DNA from: Lutraria lutraria
Taxonomy: Eukaryota; Mollusca; Bivalvia; Venerida; Mactridae
Direction of reading: 5' to 3'
DNA length: 64,000 bases
NCBI GenBank assembly: GCA_964023205.1
Contig: OZ026833.1
Span: forward strand, 45,076,441-45,140,440
The first letter of the stretch is position 1. Every line of letters starts with the position of its first letter. Position numbers and translations under genes: made by a program. The notes beneath the pieces were generated by a model that searched no databases, was not told the origin of the DNA, and saw nothing but the letters and a program-made list of their open reading frames with translations. This document shows positions 28,101-36,330 of the stretch, one piece after another.

Positions 28101-31100
28101 ACACATACTACCGTATAACAAATACACGACATTTCTACAGTTTGCACCACTTTAAAATGAATATATTGTAAAGTATATTGTTTATCATGCCAATAAATAT
28201 TTCTTCCACAACTTGAAAGGAAATTTATTGATATATACTTAGAAACATGCGACTGTCAATTAAAACTATAATCTCTAGTTTAGCTGTTCAAAATTGATAA
28301 ACGTCCGAATAGAAAATTAGAAAAAATAACTATATAATTTATTATATCTATTGATCATCCGAGCGAACGCTACATACGAGTAATAACAAAAAAAAACGTT
28401 CATACCTATGCGATATATTTTGACTTCACAAAGAGTCAAATATTGATGATCTCTCTTTCTGATGATAAGGTTCTGAAACAGTCTTGGTTCAGACAATGTT
28501 ACATTTGATTTCAGATCTATGCTCGGTAATCGTGAAACAAAGAACCCAGGGTTTCCTGATCCATTAAATGTAGTATTAGAAATAAATATTTCTAAATTGT
28601 TGTATTGTTCCTTGTTGGCTGTAAAACAAATTAAAGTTTTGACAAACAAAGTAAACACAGTTTGTGATACAAGTATAATATATAAACAAAAATGTCAATT
28701 ATTGACAAGTAGGATATTCAAAAGATCAGGTAGAGTTAAACTCTTCATTCCTATCATTAAAGCAGAAAACCGTTCAATAATAGAGATCACAGAGGTGTAT
28801 ATCCCAAGTACAAACAGTTGTAGTTTATTTGAACCCCTGGATAAACCTTATTTGTTCTTAAAATACATGTAGGAGAGATGTTCGATAAGTTTTGTGTATT
28901 GTGTAATATTTTAGAAAAAAACGACTGTGATGAATAAAATAACTTTCCATCCCCTCAATGTATTTCCCGTAGTAAGAAAAACATAACTTCAGACTTTGTA
29001 TACATTTCTGAAAGGCGTCACGGGTCGCTGATTTGGGTATACCTCAGAGACACTGACAAACAGCAGAGCTTAGGACTTATCTGTACTGATATCGACGAGC
29101 AGATAAGAACTTCTTCAGCTTTGGATAAAGGGAACAAGATCTGGTGAGTATGGTGTGTGCGACAAGACGGTTACCTTCACAGACTTCAGAAATTGTCTTA
29201 CAGTGCCAGATCAATTTGCAGTAGTACTATCATGGACTAGGAAAACATGTTGAAACGCAGTCACTGGACGTTGTTTTTGATAATGTATCTTGGACATTTT
29301 ACGTCAACATCACGATAATACCGACCTGCGGCATATTTACTCTCGGGCATGGAATAACGTGTTTGGCTATACCGTCACATGTGAAGAAACTGGAATTGAG
29401 GGCCTTCTTTGCTCATTGTCCTTTTGACAACTACAGGCCGTTCTTTGTGTTTGATATTCCTAACTGGCTCGATATAATGAACCCATGACTCATCACCATT
29501 ATTAATGTTTTCAAATTGTATATACTAGGAGTTCAAATTTGGAAAAAGTTCGAGCAATTGTTTCGCCGTTTGTACGCATACCCTTTTTGACCATCTGTCA
29601 ATAGATGCGGTATCCATATGGCAGTAATATTTCGTACTTCAAAATACACTTCAGAATGAAATGTACTCCGGTAGTGAAATGCCAACAGCTTTGGCAACAA
29701 CGCAAATCGTATATCTGTTTTCCCTTTCAAGTATTTCCTGACTTTGGAGGCATTAGTAAAGTCTGCTGCAGTCACCGGTCGTCCTTATTTTGAAGAATCT
29801 TTAACTAGCTCAGTGCCAGTTACGAAACTCTTTTTCCAACTACGACTTGTCACATAAAGCACATTAAGGGACCGATGAACTCCCCCCGAGACATTAAACG
29901 TTTGCCTCAATGTGCGACAGAGTTTTTATACGAAGTTTTATGTGAGCTCTGATTTCTACAAATTTATCAACACGCTTTCCAACCATTTTTTCAACAGTGA
30001 TCAACGAATGGATCTCTTTATATCAAGATTTTTGACCATTTTGTGTTGAACTAAATATTCATGTTTATACCATTGTTAAGGCATTGAATAGAGCTATCCA
30101 GACGCACCAATATTAGTGAAATCGTGCATATGGCTTTCGTGTTATGTACAATACACAATGCATATCGAACATCCCTCGTATACGGATAAGTCAACATAAT
30201 ATTGGCGTTATAACTACGGTATCATATAATTATTTTTCATGAGCGAATGATTCTTATTATCAACAATATAAAGATCTATTAGGTCAGTCGGGTGCAAACC
30301 CATTCTCATTTGAAACAAGAAATGTCTTTAAAAGTCTGTTGCGAAGTTTCTTTGATGTTATTAATACTGTTGAAACCAAAACTATGAGTTTTATTAAATT
30401 AATATATTTCCGTTATAGTACCGTGTGAACACCACTTATCAGCTAGCAGTCCTATTATGTCACGCATTAAAATGATGATATTATGTCAGCTAAATAAATT
30501 ATACATTTAGTCATATCTACTGTATATCAATTCAAATAAATGTAAAATGTTTGTCAAGAACGGTTTATAACTTTATTTCGACCCGCATGTGAATACATAT
30601 TGGTACATTTTTACTTTACAAATTTTACAACCACAAGAAGTACACAATAAACAATTGCAGACTCGCTATATGTTGGTGTGGTCTTAAGTTTTCTACGCTT
30701 GTGGATTTCACCCAATGGCGGGAAGGGTTTCCTCTGAATTATCTTATAGAATGAGGAATTTCTTCAGAATAATTAATACATCATGCTCAGAATTTTAGGT
30801 AAAAAGTGACCTTAGTCACCTTCGCGAAAGAAATTGTTTTATCATAGCGAATCAAAGAATAACTTTAGATTTTATTCATGACATGTACTGGTTTAAAAGT
30901 ATATGACCTATATTAGATAAATGCATTGATTGCTAAAAGCATGTCTCTAGTTGGACTAAATGGCGAGTTGACTGACTACAATCATAATACTTATTAATAA
31001 CGTAAGTGTTAAATGAGATGTTATTAAGAAGAACACGTCTGGCAAAAGCATTACTACATGTAGCAATCATGAAGGTGTGAATATTTGGTGAACGTGAAAC

Positions 31101-34100
31101 TTTACTCTGTTTGTAACCGTTAATGCAAGCATTATATTCTTAACCAAAATGTTTTATTCAAAAATGGAAGTTAATGCAAAACCATAGTACATGTAATAAT
31201 AAAGCGACATACCATTTACACCATAGTATTGCAACAAAATATCAGTTTCGGGTCATCTTTCAGAATTGAAAGAGTTATCGGACAAGCCGAATGTCGTAAA
31301 TGACGGAAGAAATTAAGCAACTCAGGATCTAAGTCAAAATACAATCATAATATGGACATATTTTCCACCTCCAAACGTCATATCGCGTGAAAAACCTTTT
31401 ACTGATTACTTTCAAAATATATTTGTTCGTTTGTAGTATTAAAGCTGCAAATTTCCATTCTTACTGTGTAATGATATTTATACAATCATATAGGCAGCAA
31501 TACTTACTTCCGTCCATACGACCAAATATCTCAATCCTGTCAATCAGATATTGATAATGTAAATCAATCTGCCACCATGGTGATTGTTCAATTTTAGTTC
31601 CACTACAACACCGACATGCATCAGGATGTACTAACATTCTACCATCAATAGCTTTATTACTATCCCAGGTAAAATTACTATAAGTAATAGTACTTGACAT
31701 GCTTGTTGTTGAATGGATAAGTTCGATCAGTTTTCTTCCTGAAATGTTCATAATCAGTTTCATAAGCCATGTATTGAGTGTTACAACATTTATGTTGTAT
31801 TCCGCAATAGGTTTATAAATGTTTTCTGTAAATTCGAACATTGCCTAATGATCTATAAACATAAAAGGAATCAAACAATTTACAACCCCCCACAATTCTG
31901 TGATAAACACTTAGTTGGCTAATATAGTTTAGCCATTAGATTGTAAGCTATAAAATAACTAGAATTGAACATGCATTTCTTGTCAATTTCAGATGTAATA
32001 ATTAAATCGTGAATGCATGACAATCGAAGTCTTTTAAATACACATTACGACTATAACTGGTGTGCAGCTAATCATTGTGAACGTTTTGTAAAAATTATGC
32101 AAACAAAGCGAAAATAATTTACGTTAATATTGCATTGTTATTATATAGAAATACATGTATTACAATACTTAACATGCAATAGTAATTGTTACCCTGTCTT
32201 GAAAGGTCAACTTGATATTTATAACATACAATTCTTCCATTAGAACTTTAACTCCATGCTAATTCATGTACGTATTCCTTATTTTAAATCCGATTAAAAT
32301 CTTACTTGGTACTGTATAGACTTCAACTTCGCACATCACAAGTGGACCTCTCCTGCCCTTAGGATCTCTGTAATTTCCTGGTAGGTCTATTTTTACATAT
32401 TGGACAGACACTGGGTGGTCCAATTGTACTGCAACACGTCCCAATGCCATTGAATAATTAGTATTTGTGTAAACGTTCAGATTTTTGTCCTCGCCCGTGA
32501 CATTCACTCTAAAGCCTTTCAACTGTTCTATAAAGAATGATAATTACACAATGATGATTGTCTTTGACTCATATAAGATTAGTGAGCTATTTAACAAAAT
32601 GTTTTTCAGTGGCGCACTGGTCAACAACCGTTATAATATCATATAAAAGTATTTGATTTTGCATTAAGGATAACATTCATATCGAGTTCTAATTTATTAT
32701 TTGATCCTATCATATTTCTATTTTTAGTTTGGTTAATTCCGAAATTGCCATTAAATATGATGTAACACCATTTAATACACTGCATGTATGTGTCCCGATC
32801 AATCATACTTTGACCCAAGCAACATGTCTCTACGAAAAAATAATTCATAGATCATATTATAAAAGTGGTGCACATATTTGTAAATCTTATATACATTGTA
32901 TATTCATTATAAATTGTTTTTACATGTATTTACAAATCATCTAGCATTGAATAGAGTAATATGTAAATATTATTGCAATTATTAATAAAAATTATGAGAG
33001 TAAAATGTCGTATTTCTAGGCCAACTATGGGAAATGATTTTTCACCAGTTCTAAGTTGTGGTCGTCTTTAATGTGTATCTAAAATATTTCAAACGTGGAC
33101 GAATATTTCTTTCATCGATAACATGCTTTGTGGAACTATTCAATAATAGTCATAACGAGTAATAATTATGTACTAATACCCATATTGTCTCTTCGTCCAT
33201 ATACAATGATTTTGTCTATGGTATAAATTCTACCAAGATCAACTTGCCACCACGGATCGTATTCATAATCTGTACCGCTGAATTCAGCACTACTAACATT
33301 GCGACAACTTTTCCGTCCATCAACTGCACGACCTGATATCCATTGGTTGGCACTAGTATTTGGCCATGTTAGTGTAGTGGATTGATTCGTATTTTTGTTT
33401 AGTGCAACATTTATCCTGTCTAAAGTGCATACAAAATAAACTATTTAAGATTTATCACTGTTCCAATGGACGATTTCAAATATTAGTAAATATGTTATGT
33501 AGTGTTAATTAAACGTATGATCCAAGCTTTTATGTCATTACCACGGTGGTTAACCGGCTCGGACTTGTTTGGATCAAATTAGCGTCCTCAGACTATTTTT
33601 GATCGAGCAAAGGACTTACGCTTATAGTAATTACAAATAAACCAAACTGTGCCCGCTATGTTATTGTACCTTGGTAATGACGTTGATATCTTAGCTATTA
33701 AAGTTTAACATACTTCTGCACCAAACTGTATAACCACTTGCTAAACTTAACCAATGAGTTAAATTTGAGGTTTGGTTAAAAAGTTAACCAAAGGTTTACC
33801 AGAGTCAAGATGACTGCTCTTGTTGTAACAAACGTTAGATGACCTCAACATTTCATACATTCAAGTAAACAGACAAACTACTTTACCAATATCAGACACT
33901 TAGGTTAAATAGTACTGCATTTTTTTTAATATCAACTTTAGTTTTATATAATTGCTTTACCAAACTTTAACTCCAAGTTAAACCCAACCTCCAATTTAGC
34001 CCAGTGGCTAAAATTAACCAATATTTATACAATTAGGTGCTGATATTTAAGCAGACATTAAATTATCATTATACTGGTTAAGTTTGGTATTGTTTGGTGT

Positions 34101-34442
34101 ACGCAGTAATCATACATACATGAATAAATAATTCAACAGAATCCGAAGTGCCATGCTCGAAGGGGAACATTCATCGGATTCCAATGCATTGTTTTAAATA
34201 ACTTTTACAATAGTTGTGCTTACATTATTGCGAACACCAGGAACAATAATAATTGTACAAGTATGTACTAGTTATATTTAGAACCGGTATTTTACCAACA
34301 AAACCCAATAGAATTATATATGCATTGTGGTAACTAATGTGCACTTAGTATGCAAAACGACCTACTAACCTAGATATTTTGTATGTCCATGGTGATACAA
34401 ACTGTACAAACACACCAATATGTAAATAATAACTAAGCGCAT
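196..34442 (-). CDS. Gene A: receptor-type protein tyrosine phosphatase with FTP-lectin and EGF-like ectodomain (35 exons, 3' end outside window)
   Basis: Single-pass membrane phosphatase. Thirty-five exons with GT-AG borders join in frame with no stop, giving 1630 codons so far. Order: signal peptide (1-24), FTP/F5/8-type domain 1 (25-178), FTP 2 (179-326), six EGF-like repeats (327-604), FTP 3 (605-757), eight EGF-like repeats (758-1125), transmembrane helix (about 1139-1160), juxtamembrane region, PTP D1 (about 1206-1534), and the start of D2 (1535-1630, continuing past base 196). D1 has the [10 protein letters not shown] signature with Cys1438 and Arg1444 and the WPD Asp1406, so it should dephosphorylate phosphotyrosine in the cytosol. 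The ligand is unknown; FTP domains of this fold bind fucose or other glycans in fucolectins. The start is chosen because the ATG opens a clear signal peptide whose exon is in phase with exon 2. Every junction was checked by eye for phase and exon length. Known relatives with lectin-like or EGF-like ectodomains exist among RPTPs, but I cannot name an orthologue. Confidence 0.93.
1152..6134. other. Introns of the intracellular part of gene A (1152-6134)
   Basis: Introns here are short to medium (about 0.2-1.1 kb). I see no mobile element with recognisable ends and no further exon. A plus-strand open frame at 3132-3521 lies in the 881 nt intron between exons 28 and 29 and has no recognisable motif. 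Confidence 0.5.
1350..5341 (-). CDS. Gene A exons 24-32: PTP catalytic domain D1
   Basis: Exons: 5211-5341, 4907-4994, 4341-4414, 4109-4145, 3607-3704, 2606-2725, 2206-2357, 1867-2002, 1350-1499, all joining in phase. All classical PTP motifs are present in order: KNRY loop ([18 protein letters not shown]), DYINACYID, the [16 protein letters not shown] helix with [16 protein letters not shown] loop [11 protein letters not shown] with Asp1406, P-loop [10 protein letters not shown] with Cys1438 and Arg1444, and the Q-loop QTKEQY followed by YLHEAV. Nothing essential is missing, so D1 should be active. The WPD loop reads WPDKDVP where most RPTPs have WPDHGVP. Residues 1206-1534. Exon 27 is only 37 nt and is easily missed by gene finders. 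Confidence 0.95.
5723..6252 (-). CDS. Gene A exons 22-23: transmembrane helix and juxtamembrane region
   Basis: Exon 22 (6135-6252, 118 nt) encodes a short acidic stem ([11 protein letters not shown]) and then the membrane helix, from [11 protein letters not shown] to GILVFL, ended by the stop-transfer sequence KRKR. A GG/A-rich start in the helix could support dimer packing. Exon 23 (5723-5844, 122 nt) encodes a Ser/Lys-rich juxtamembrane stretch ([17 protein letters not shown]) ending in VNNVYEE, a possible phosphotyrosine site just ahead of D1. Intron phase changes here from the uniform phase 1 of the ectodomain to phase 2 and then mixed phases, marking the junction between shuffled extracellular cassettes and the old intracellular part. 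Confidence 0.9.
6581..10892 (-). CDS. Gene A exons 15-21: EGF-like repeats 8-14 (tandem exon array)
   Basis: Seven exons of exactly 138 nt, all phase 1-1: 10755-10892, 9903-10040, 9192-9329, 8517-8654, 7954-8091, 7444-7581, 6581-6718. Each encodes one module of the form xCxxxxFGxxCxxxCxCxxxxxCDHxxGxCxxxxCxxxWxxxxC. Exons 16, 17 and 18 share HRHFGDGC or YRHFGDGC and the stretch SYCHCIN; exons 16-19 also share a GDACD-type ending. They are 0.4-0.7 kb apart, a classic product of unequal crossing-over. The most membrane-distal member (exon 15, [13 protein letters not shown]) is the most diverged. Residues 804-1125, immediately before the transmembrane exon. Copy number may vary between individuals or paralogues. 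Confidence 0.92.
10128..10310. repeat. mariner-type MITE in the intron between exons 15 and 16
   Basis: The left end reads TA-cgagggtcattctaaaag and the right end ends aatgaccctcg, an inverted repeat of at least 11 bp of the cgagggtcatt type seen on mariner elements. About 183 bp long with no coding capacity. The TA target site is clear on the left only. Confidence 0.6.
10951..15725. mobile_element. 4.8 kb terminal-inverted-repeat element with subterminal CGTTAC/GTAACG clusters
   Basis: The ends carry the perfect inverted repeat AATTGACCAGTCGCC (10951-10965) and its complement (15711-15725). Weaker inverted similarity continues inward: CCGCCAT and TTCGACAAGCT near both ends, and at 11340-11400 versus 14930-15000 a segment containing GGAGGCATTTTT facing its complement. 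The left arm holds many CGTTAC hexamers (11454-12180) while the right arm holds the complement GTAACG (14493-14860), an arrangement like subterminal transposase-binding sites. The interior has a decayed minus-strand gene (12494-14095), so this copy is non-autonomous. The superfamily is not assigned; the target-site duplication is unclear. It sits in the gene A intron between exons 14 and 15. Confidence 0.65.
12494..14095 (-). pseudogene. Decayed gene of an uncharacterised family inside the inverted-repeat element
   Basis: Two minus-strand open stretches appear to be parts of one broken gene. The upstream part (14095-13691 and on to about 13480 with stops) contains [17 protein letters not shown] sequence followed by [20 protein letters not shown]. 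The downstream part (about 12840-12494) contains LLTPCRSRL, then [17 protein letters not shown] and an acidic tail ending in a stop. I recall the pairing of RVDF-x-D-TY with a C-terminal GW-x-NWYE/WFEGE block from uncharacterised predicted proteins of marine invertebrates; that is memory, not a search result. Stops and frame changes between the parts mean it is not functional. Confidence 0.4.
16313..16450 (-). CDS. Gene A exon 14: EGF-like repeat 7
   Basis: A 138 nt phase 1-1 exon encoding one eight-cysteine module: [19 protein letters not shown], then DPVNGTC and [13 protein letters not shown]. It lies just after the FTP 3 exons in transcript order and is separated from the next EGF exon by a 5.4 kb intron that holds the large inverted-repeat element. 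Residues 758-803. Confidence 0.88.
16781..17482 (-). CDS. Gene A exons 12-13: FTP/F5/8-type lectin domain 3
   Basis: Exons are 17243-17482 (240 nt) and 16781-16999 (219 nt). The first encodes [12 protein letters not shown], a CQCCSVTN cysteine cluster, [20 protein letters not shown] and FGRNTG; the second contains [20 protein letters not shown], the terminal strand with the conserved Leu-Cys-Glu. Residues 605-757. Phase-1 borders on both sides make this a portable cassette identical in layout to FTP 1 and 2, but placed between EGF blocks instead of at the N-terminus. Several NxS/T sites (for example ANQSS, GNESM, LNASV) suggest N-glycosylation. Confidence 0.9.
18687..20121 (-). CDS. Gene A exons 8-11: EGF-like repeats 3-6
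   Basis: Exons are 19984-20121 (138 nt), 19655-19789 (135), 19267-19404 (138) and 18687-18821 (135), all phase 1-1. Exons 8 and 10 are nearly the same: both contain [20 protein letters not shown] and the segment CNISNGSC. Exon 9 is a diverged variant ([12 protein letters not shown]) and exon 11 another ([15 protein letters not shown]). The near identity of exons 8 and 10, with exon 9 between them, suggests a recent duplication of a block or gene conversion. Residues 423-604. These repeats separate FTP 2 from FTP 3. Confidence 0.9.
20347..20945. repeat. 599 bp inverted-repeat element (MITE)
   Basis: The left end starts GAGCGAGTTCGATTAATA and the right end is its inverted partner ending TTATCGAACTCGCTC. 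Similarity continues inward (CTATAGT, AGTTCAACT, and a GTCGTGATCTAGTCT-like block) for roughly 100 bp. CGT flanks both ends (20344-20346 and 20946-20948), a possible 3 bp target duplication. There is no coding capacity. It lies directly upstream of the LINE remnant in the 4.9 kb intron between exons 7 and 8. Confidence 0.65.
21237..24880 (+). mobile_element. Non-LTR retrotransposon remnant: ORF1, endonuclease tail and C-terminal zinc knuckle; reverse transcriptase deleted
   Basis: The plus strand, opposite to gene A, carries a degraded LINE. ORF1 begins at 21237 ([15 protein letters not shown]), is low-complexity and then coiled coil, and after a stop and frameshifts contains [18 protein letters not shown] and [12 protein letters not shown] (21880-22060), typical of LINE ORF1 RNA-binding domains. 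ORF2 is partial: 23294-23440 matches the endonuclease C-terminus ([15 protein letters not shown], then [14 protein letters not shown] where the SDH is altered), 23700-23960 the post-endonuclease linker ([20 protein letters not shown]), and 24060-24615 the C-terminal end with [19 protein letters not shown], a CCHC-like motif. No reverse-transcriptase motif remains between 23970 and 24060. The 3' tail ends near 24880 in ataaatggtataaatgataa. A TTAA-flanked MITE interrupts it. Confidence 0.75.
22404..22971. repeat. TTAA-flanked MITE (568 bp) inside the LINE remnant
   Basis: Flanked by TTAA at 22400-22403 and 22972-22975. The left end reads AGGGGCATGCCCAGGAACT and the right end is its inverted partner AGTTCCAGGGCATGCCCCT, about 19 bp with one gap-like mismatch. 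TTAA duplication is diagnostic of piggyBac-type transposition. No transposase is encoded. It is related at its ends to the copy at 45845-46203 (AGGGGCATRCCC). Confidence 0.75.
25006..25666 (-). CDS. Gene A exons 6-7: EGF-like repeats 1-2
   Basis: Exons are 25523-25666 and 25006-25149, each 144 nt and each one whole EGF-like module with phase-1 borders. Both begin with a CDE-YFG/HFG pattern, contain paired Cys ([24 protein letters not shown]), then an NVDG turn and a C-terminal GxxGxxC. Residues 327-422. The eight-cysteine spacing resembles the EGF modules of SREC/MEGF10-type receptors rather than calcium-binding EGF domains; no cbEGF consensus is visible. The two exons are close in sequence, a tandem duplicate. 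Confidence 0.9.
25667..28405. other. 2.7 kb intron between exons 5 and 6 with inverted CGCCGCCATTTT motifs
   Basis: Inverted copies of CGCCGCCATTTT occur at about 25870 and 27757 (as AAAATGGCGGCG), with GTGACGTC / TGACGTCAC-like motifs 30-50 bp inside each. This suggests the ends of an old inverted-repeat element of about 1.9 kb, but I could not define termini or a target duplication. A plus-strand open frame at 27500-27748, preceded by a good acceptor (ttattttag), encodes a CxCxxC motif ([17 protein letters not shown]). Confidence 0.35.
28406..31738 (-). CDS. Gene A exons 4-5: FTP/F5/8-type lectin domain 2
   Basis: Exons are 31508-31738 (231 nt) and 28406-28618 (213 nt). The first encodes SNKAIDGRM, a DACRCC cysteine cluster and [17 protein letters not shown] followed by EIFGR. 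The second encodes NLEIFISNT and ends in [13 protein letters not shown]. Both have phase-1 borders and join in frame (GRMDG-T-NKEQY). Residues 179-326. The intron between the halves is 2.9 kb and carries a dead mariner element (28872-30178). The CxCC cluster is shared with FTP 3 but not FTP 1, so domains 2 and 3 look more closely related. Confidence 0.9.
28872..30178 (-). mobile_element. Dead mariner transposon (1307 bp) with TA target duplication
   Basis: The ends are inverted repeats: GGAGAGATGTTCGATAAG on the left and its partner CGAGGGATGTTCGATATG on the right, extending over a further shared TTGTGTATTG. TA flanks both ends (28870-28871, 30179-30180), and the length is that of full mariners. 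Minus-strand translation, with several frameshifts and stops, shows the mariner transposase: [11 protein letters not shown] (about 29610-29560), [19 protein letters not shown] with the first catalytic Asp (about 29490-29440), and near the end [15 protein letters not shown] and CQCLGIPKSA-like sequence (about 29120-29020). Not functional. It lies within the intron that splits FTP 2. Confidence 0.85.
32306..33419 (-). CDS. Gene A exons 2-3: FTP/F5/8-type lectin domain 1
   Basis: Exons are 33180-33419 (240 nt) and 32306-32527 (222 nt), split by one phase-1 intron. The first half shows the family hallmarks: [12 protein letters not shown] at the start, [10 protein letters not shown], then [17 protein letters not shown], the core strand of galactose-binding-like folds. 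The second half ends in [12 protein letters not shown], matching the final strand with its conserved Cys-Glu. Residues 25-178 of the precursor. Sugar-binding residues cannot be assigned with certainty. The same two-exon split recurs in FTP 2 and FTP 3, so the three domains arose by duplicating an exon pair. Confidence 0.9.
33711..34108. repeat. ~400 bp MITE in intron 1 of gene A
   Basis: Left end TACTTCTGCACCAAAC and right end GTTTGGTGTACGCAGTA are imperfect inverted repeats, and the interior is rich in ggtttggttaa / ttaaccaa. A second copy with the same interior (aggtttggttaaaaa...ttacca, then gacctca...agtaaacagac...cactt-ggtt/gat) is at about 47550-47760. No coding capacity. Confidence 0.55.
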
Positions 34443-34462
34443 TCTAAATCGTCTCGCACTTT
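34370..34462 (-). CDS. Gene A exon 1: start codon and signal peptide
   Basis: The ATG is at 34442-34440 and the donor (gttagt) follows base 34370. The 24 codons have a short basic start (MR), a hydrophobic core ([14 protein letters not shown]) and then polar residues, a typical secretory signal. The exon leaves one base (phase 1) and joins exon 2 to give a canonical FTP-domain start ([11 protein letters not shown]). About 20 bases of 5' UTR lie between a good acceptor (ttttatttcag, ending at 34463) and the ATG, so an untranslated first exon probably lies further upstream; I could not locate it or a promoter. Confidence 0.85.
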
Positions 34463-34859
34463 CTGAAATAAAAATTATTCATATTGTTATATGGAAATGC
34501 CTGAGAAAATTGGGTAACGGAGTAAGTGTCTAATATAACTATAGTAAATTCGGATGAAGTGAAGAATTGGATACAATGAAGTGTTTTATTTTGCCTACTT
34601 GATATTCATTATAGTTATGCATTTAGTGAAATGTGTAGTATCTACATGTAATGATGTTAATATTCGGATCTTCATCAATTTTCTATAATCTTCTCCTTCT
34701 GCAATGGCGTTAAGACTGATGCAGGTGTTCTTTTTAATTTAGCAGACTCATGACAACGAAAATACTTATTACATGTTTGGTGGTGCATGATAGTTTTTTA
34801 ATAATGTTATGACCGAACATTGTTTCTTAAAAAAATAACATTGTTTCAACATAACCTAG

Positions 34860-36330
34860 CGTACGTAGTCGAACATTTGTTTTCATCTATCTGCAAGATC
34901 ACCAAGAATAGCCTATCTTTGGCGATTTTAGCATGCTTAGCATTGACTGGTCAACCGAGAATATTTTAGATGGCTGCAGGCAAAGGAATATTTGCATTTC
35001 TTATCTAGAAAATCTTCACTGCTTTTACCTCCAGCAGACGGTCACTTCTCCAACAAGGGTAGCAACATTCATGACTTATTCCTAACTAATATGTCAATCC
35101 AAGTTTATGATACAAAAACACTACTCCGTGCAGGCTCCTCAGGTGACGACATAGTCTTCCATGAAATCAAGGTTAACAGAGGCCACCCCATTTAACCTGT
35201 TAGAGAAATTAACTTCTAAAAAATGTCAACTGGTCAAGCGACAAATCAGATTTTAATTACTATCATCTCATTCATGCTTGCAATCATACTGATCCAAAGT
35301 CTGCCTGGTTATCCTTCGAGGATGCGCTATGTCGGTTAAGCTTGATCCCTACTCCCACTAAAATAACCAAAGTCGTGATCTACCCTGGATCAACCGCTCA
35401 ACTATTCGCCAAATTACGAAGCGTGGTCGGCTTTATTAAAAAATACTATTAAAGCAGTCAACAAATCGCCCACCCGGCCAAAAAACAGTACAAGGGACCT
35501 TTGGGGCAAAATCAAGAAAACAATCAGAACAGCATACTGGTCATATTTGAACGAGGTTACTAAAACCTTCTCAAACAAGAACAAATAAAAAGTCCGACTC
35601 TTTTGTCATAACTGGAAATTGTGGAGTAGCCCTCTCATACACTTGAAAATGATAAAGCTTTAAATATGCCAAGAAGTCATAGGCAAGTATTCTTAACAAA
35701 TGATTTGAATCTCTTTTCCTAGCCGTCTGCCAAATAGACCCCCCAGCCGTGTAAGCAACGATTGGAAGCACGCCACCATGTCTATAAGAAAGGGACTAAA
35801 AGCAAACAAAGACAGTATAGACATACGTATATCCCTTTCATGCATTGTATCGAAGCTTATGGAGCACATACTTGTCTCCAATATTATGTCTCATTATGAT
35901 GATAATGATATCTTAAATTTATACAAACATGGTTCAGGTCAAAGCACAGCTGTAAAATCCAACTCTTTGGGTTCTCCCAAGAAGTTCATTACAACCTACA
36001 ACAAGGCCAACAAACAGACAGTATAGTCATAGACTTCAGTAAGGCATTTGATAAAGTCGATCACCATACACACCTCTGCAAACTAAAAATCACCATCGGT
36101 ATCTACATCAGCCAAGACCTGACCTGGACGAAGCACACATACAACATACAAATGTAACATCGAAAGCCCGAGACACACTTAGCTTCATCAAAAGAAATGT
36201 TAAGACTTCTAACAAAGAGGTAAACAAAAGAAACTACCTACAACTATGTAAGACCCTCGTTGGAGAATTGTCCCACGGTTTGGCAATCCTGACAAAAAAA
36301 CACATATCACTGTTAACTGTACCCAGTAAC
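34860..36330 (+). mobile_element. Second non-LTR retrotransposon fragment, rearranged
   Basis: Plus-strand translation in shifting frames gives ICKITKNSL, GDFSM-SIDWSTENILDG, then LQQTVTSPTR, DDIVFHEIKVNRGHPI (34992-35195), PWINRSTIRQITKRGRLYK (about 35385-35440), KTIRTAYWSYLNE (about 35517-35560), ISLSCIVSKLMEHILVSNIM (35830-35886), VIDFSKAFDKVDHH (36024-36065) and GIYISQDLTWTKH (36095-36140) then SFIKRNVKTSNKEVNKRNYL. This is an endonuclease C-terminus followed by reverse-transcriptase pieces of a Jockey/CR1-like clade. The jump from KAFDKVDHH straight to IYISQDLTW shows that the central RT motifs, including the catalytic YxDD, are deleted. It differs from the LINE at 21237-24880. Confidence 0.75.
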
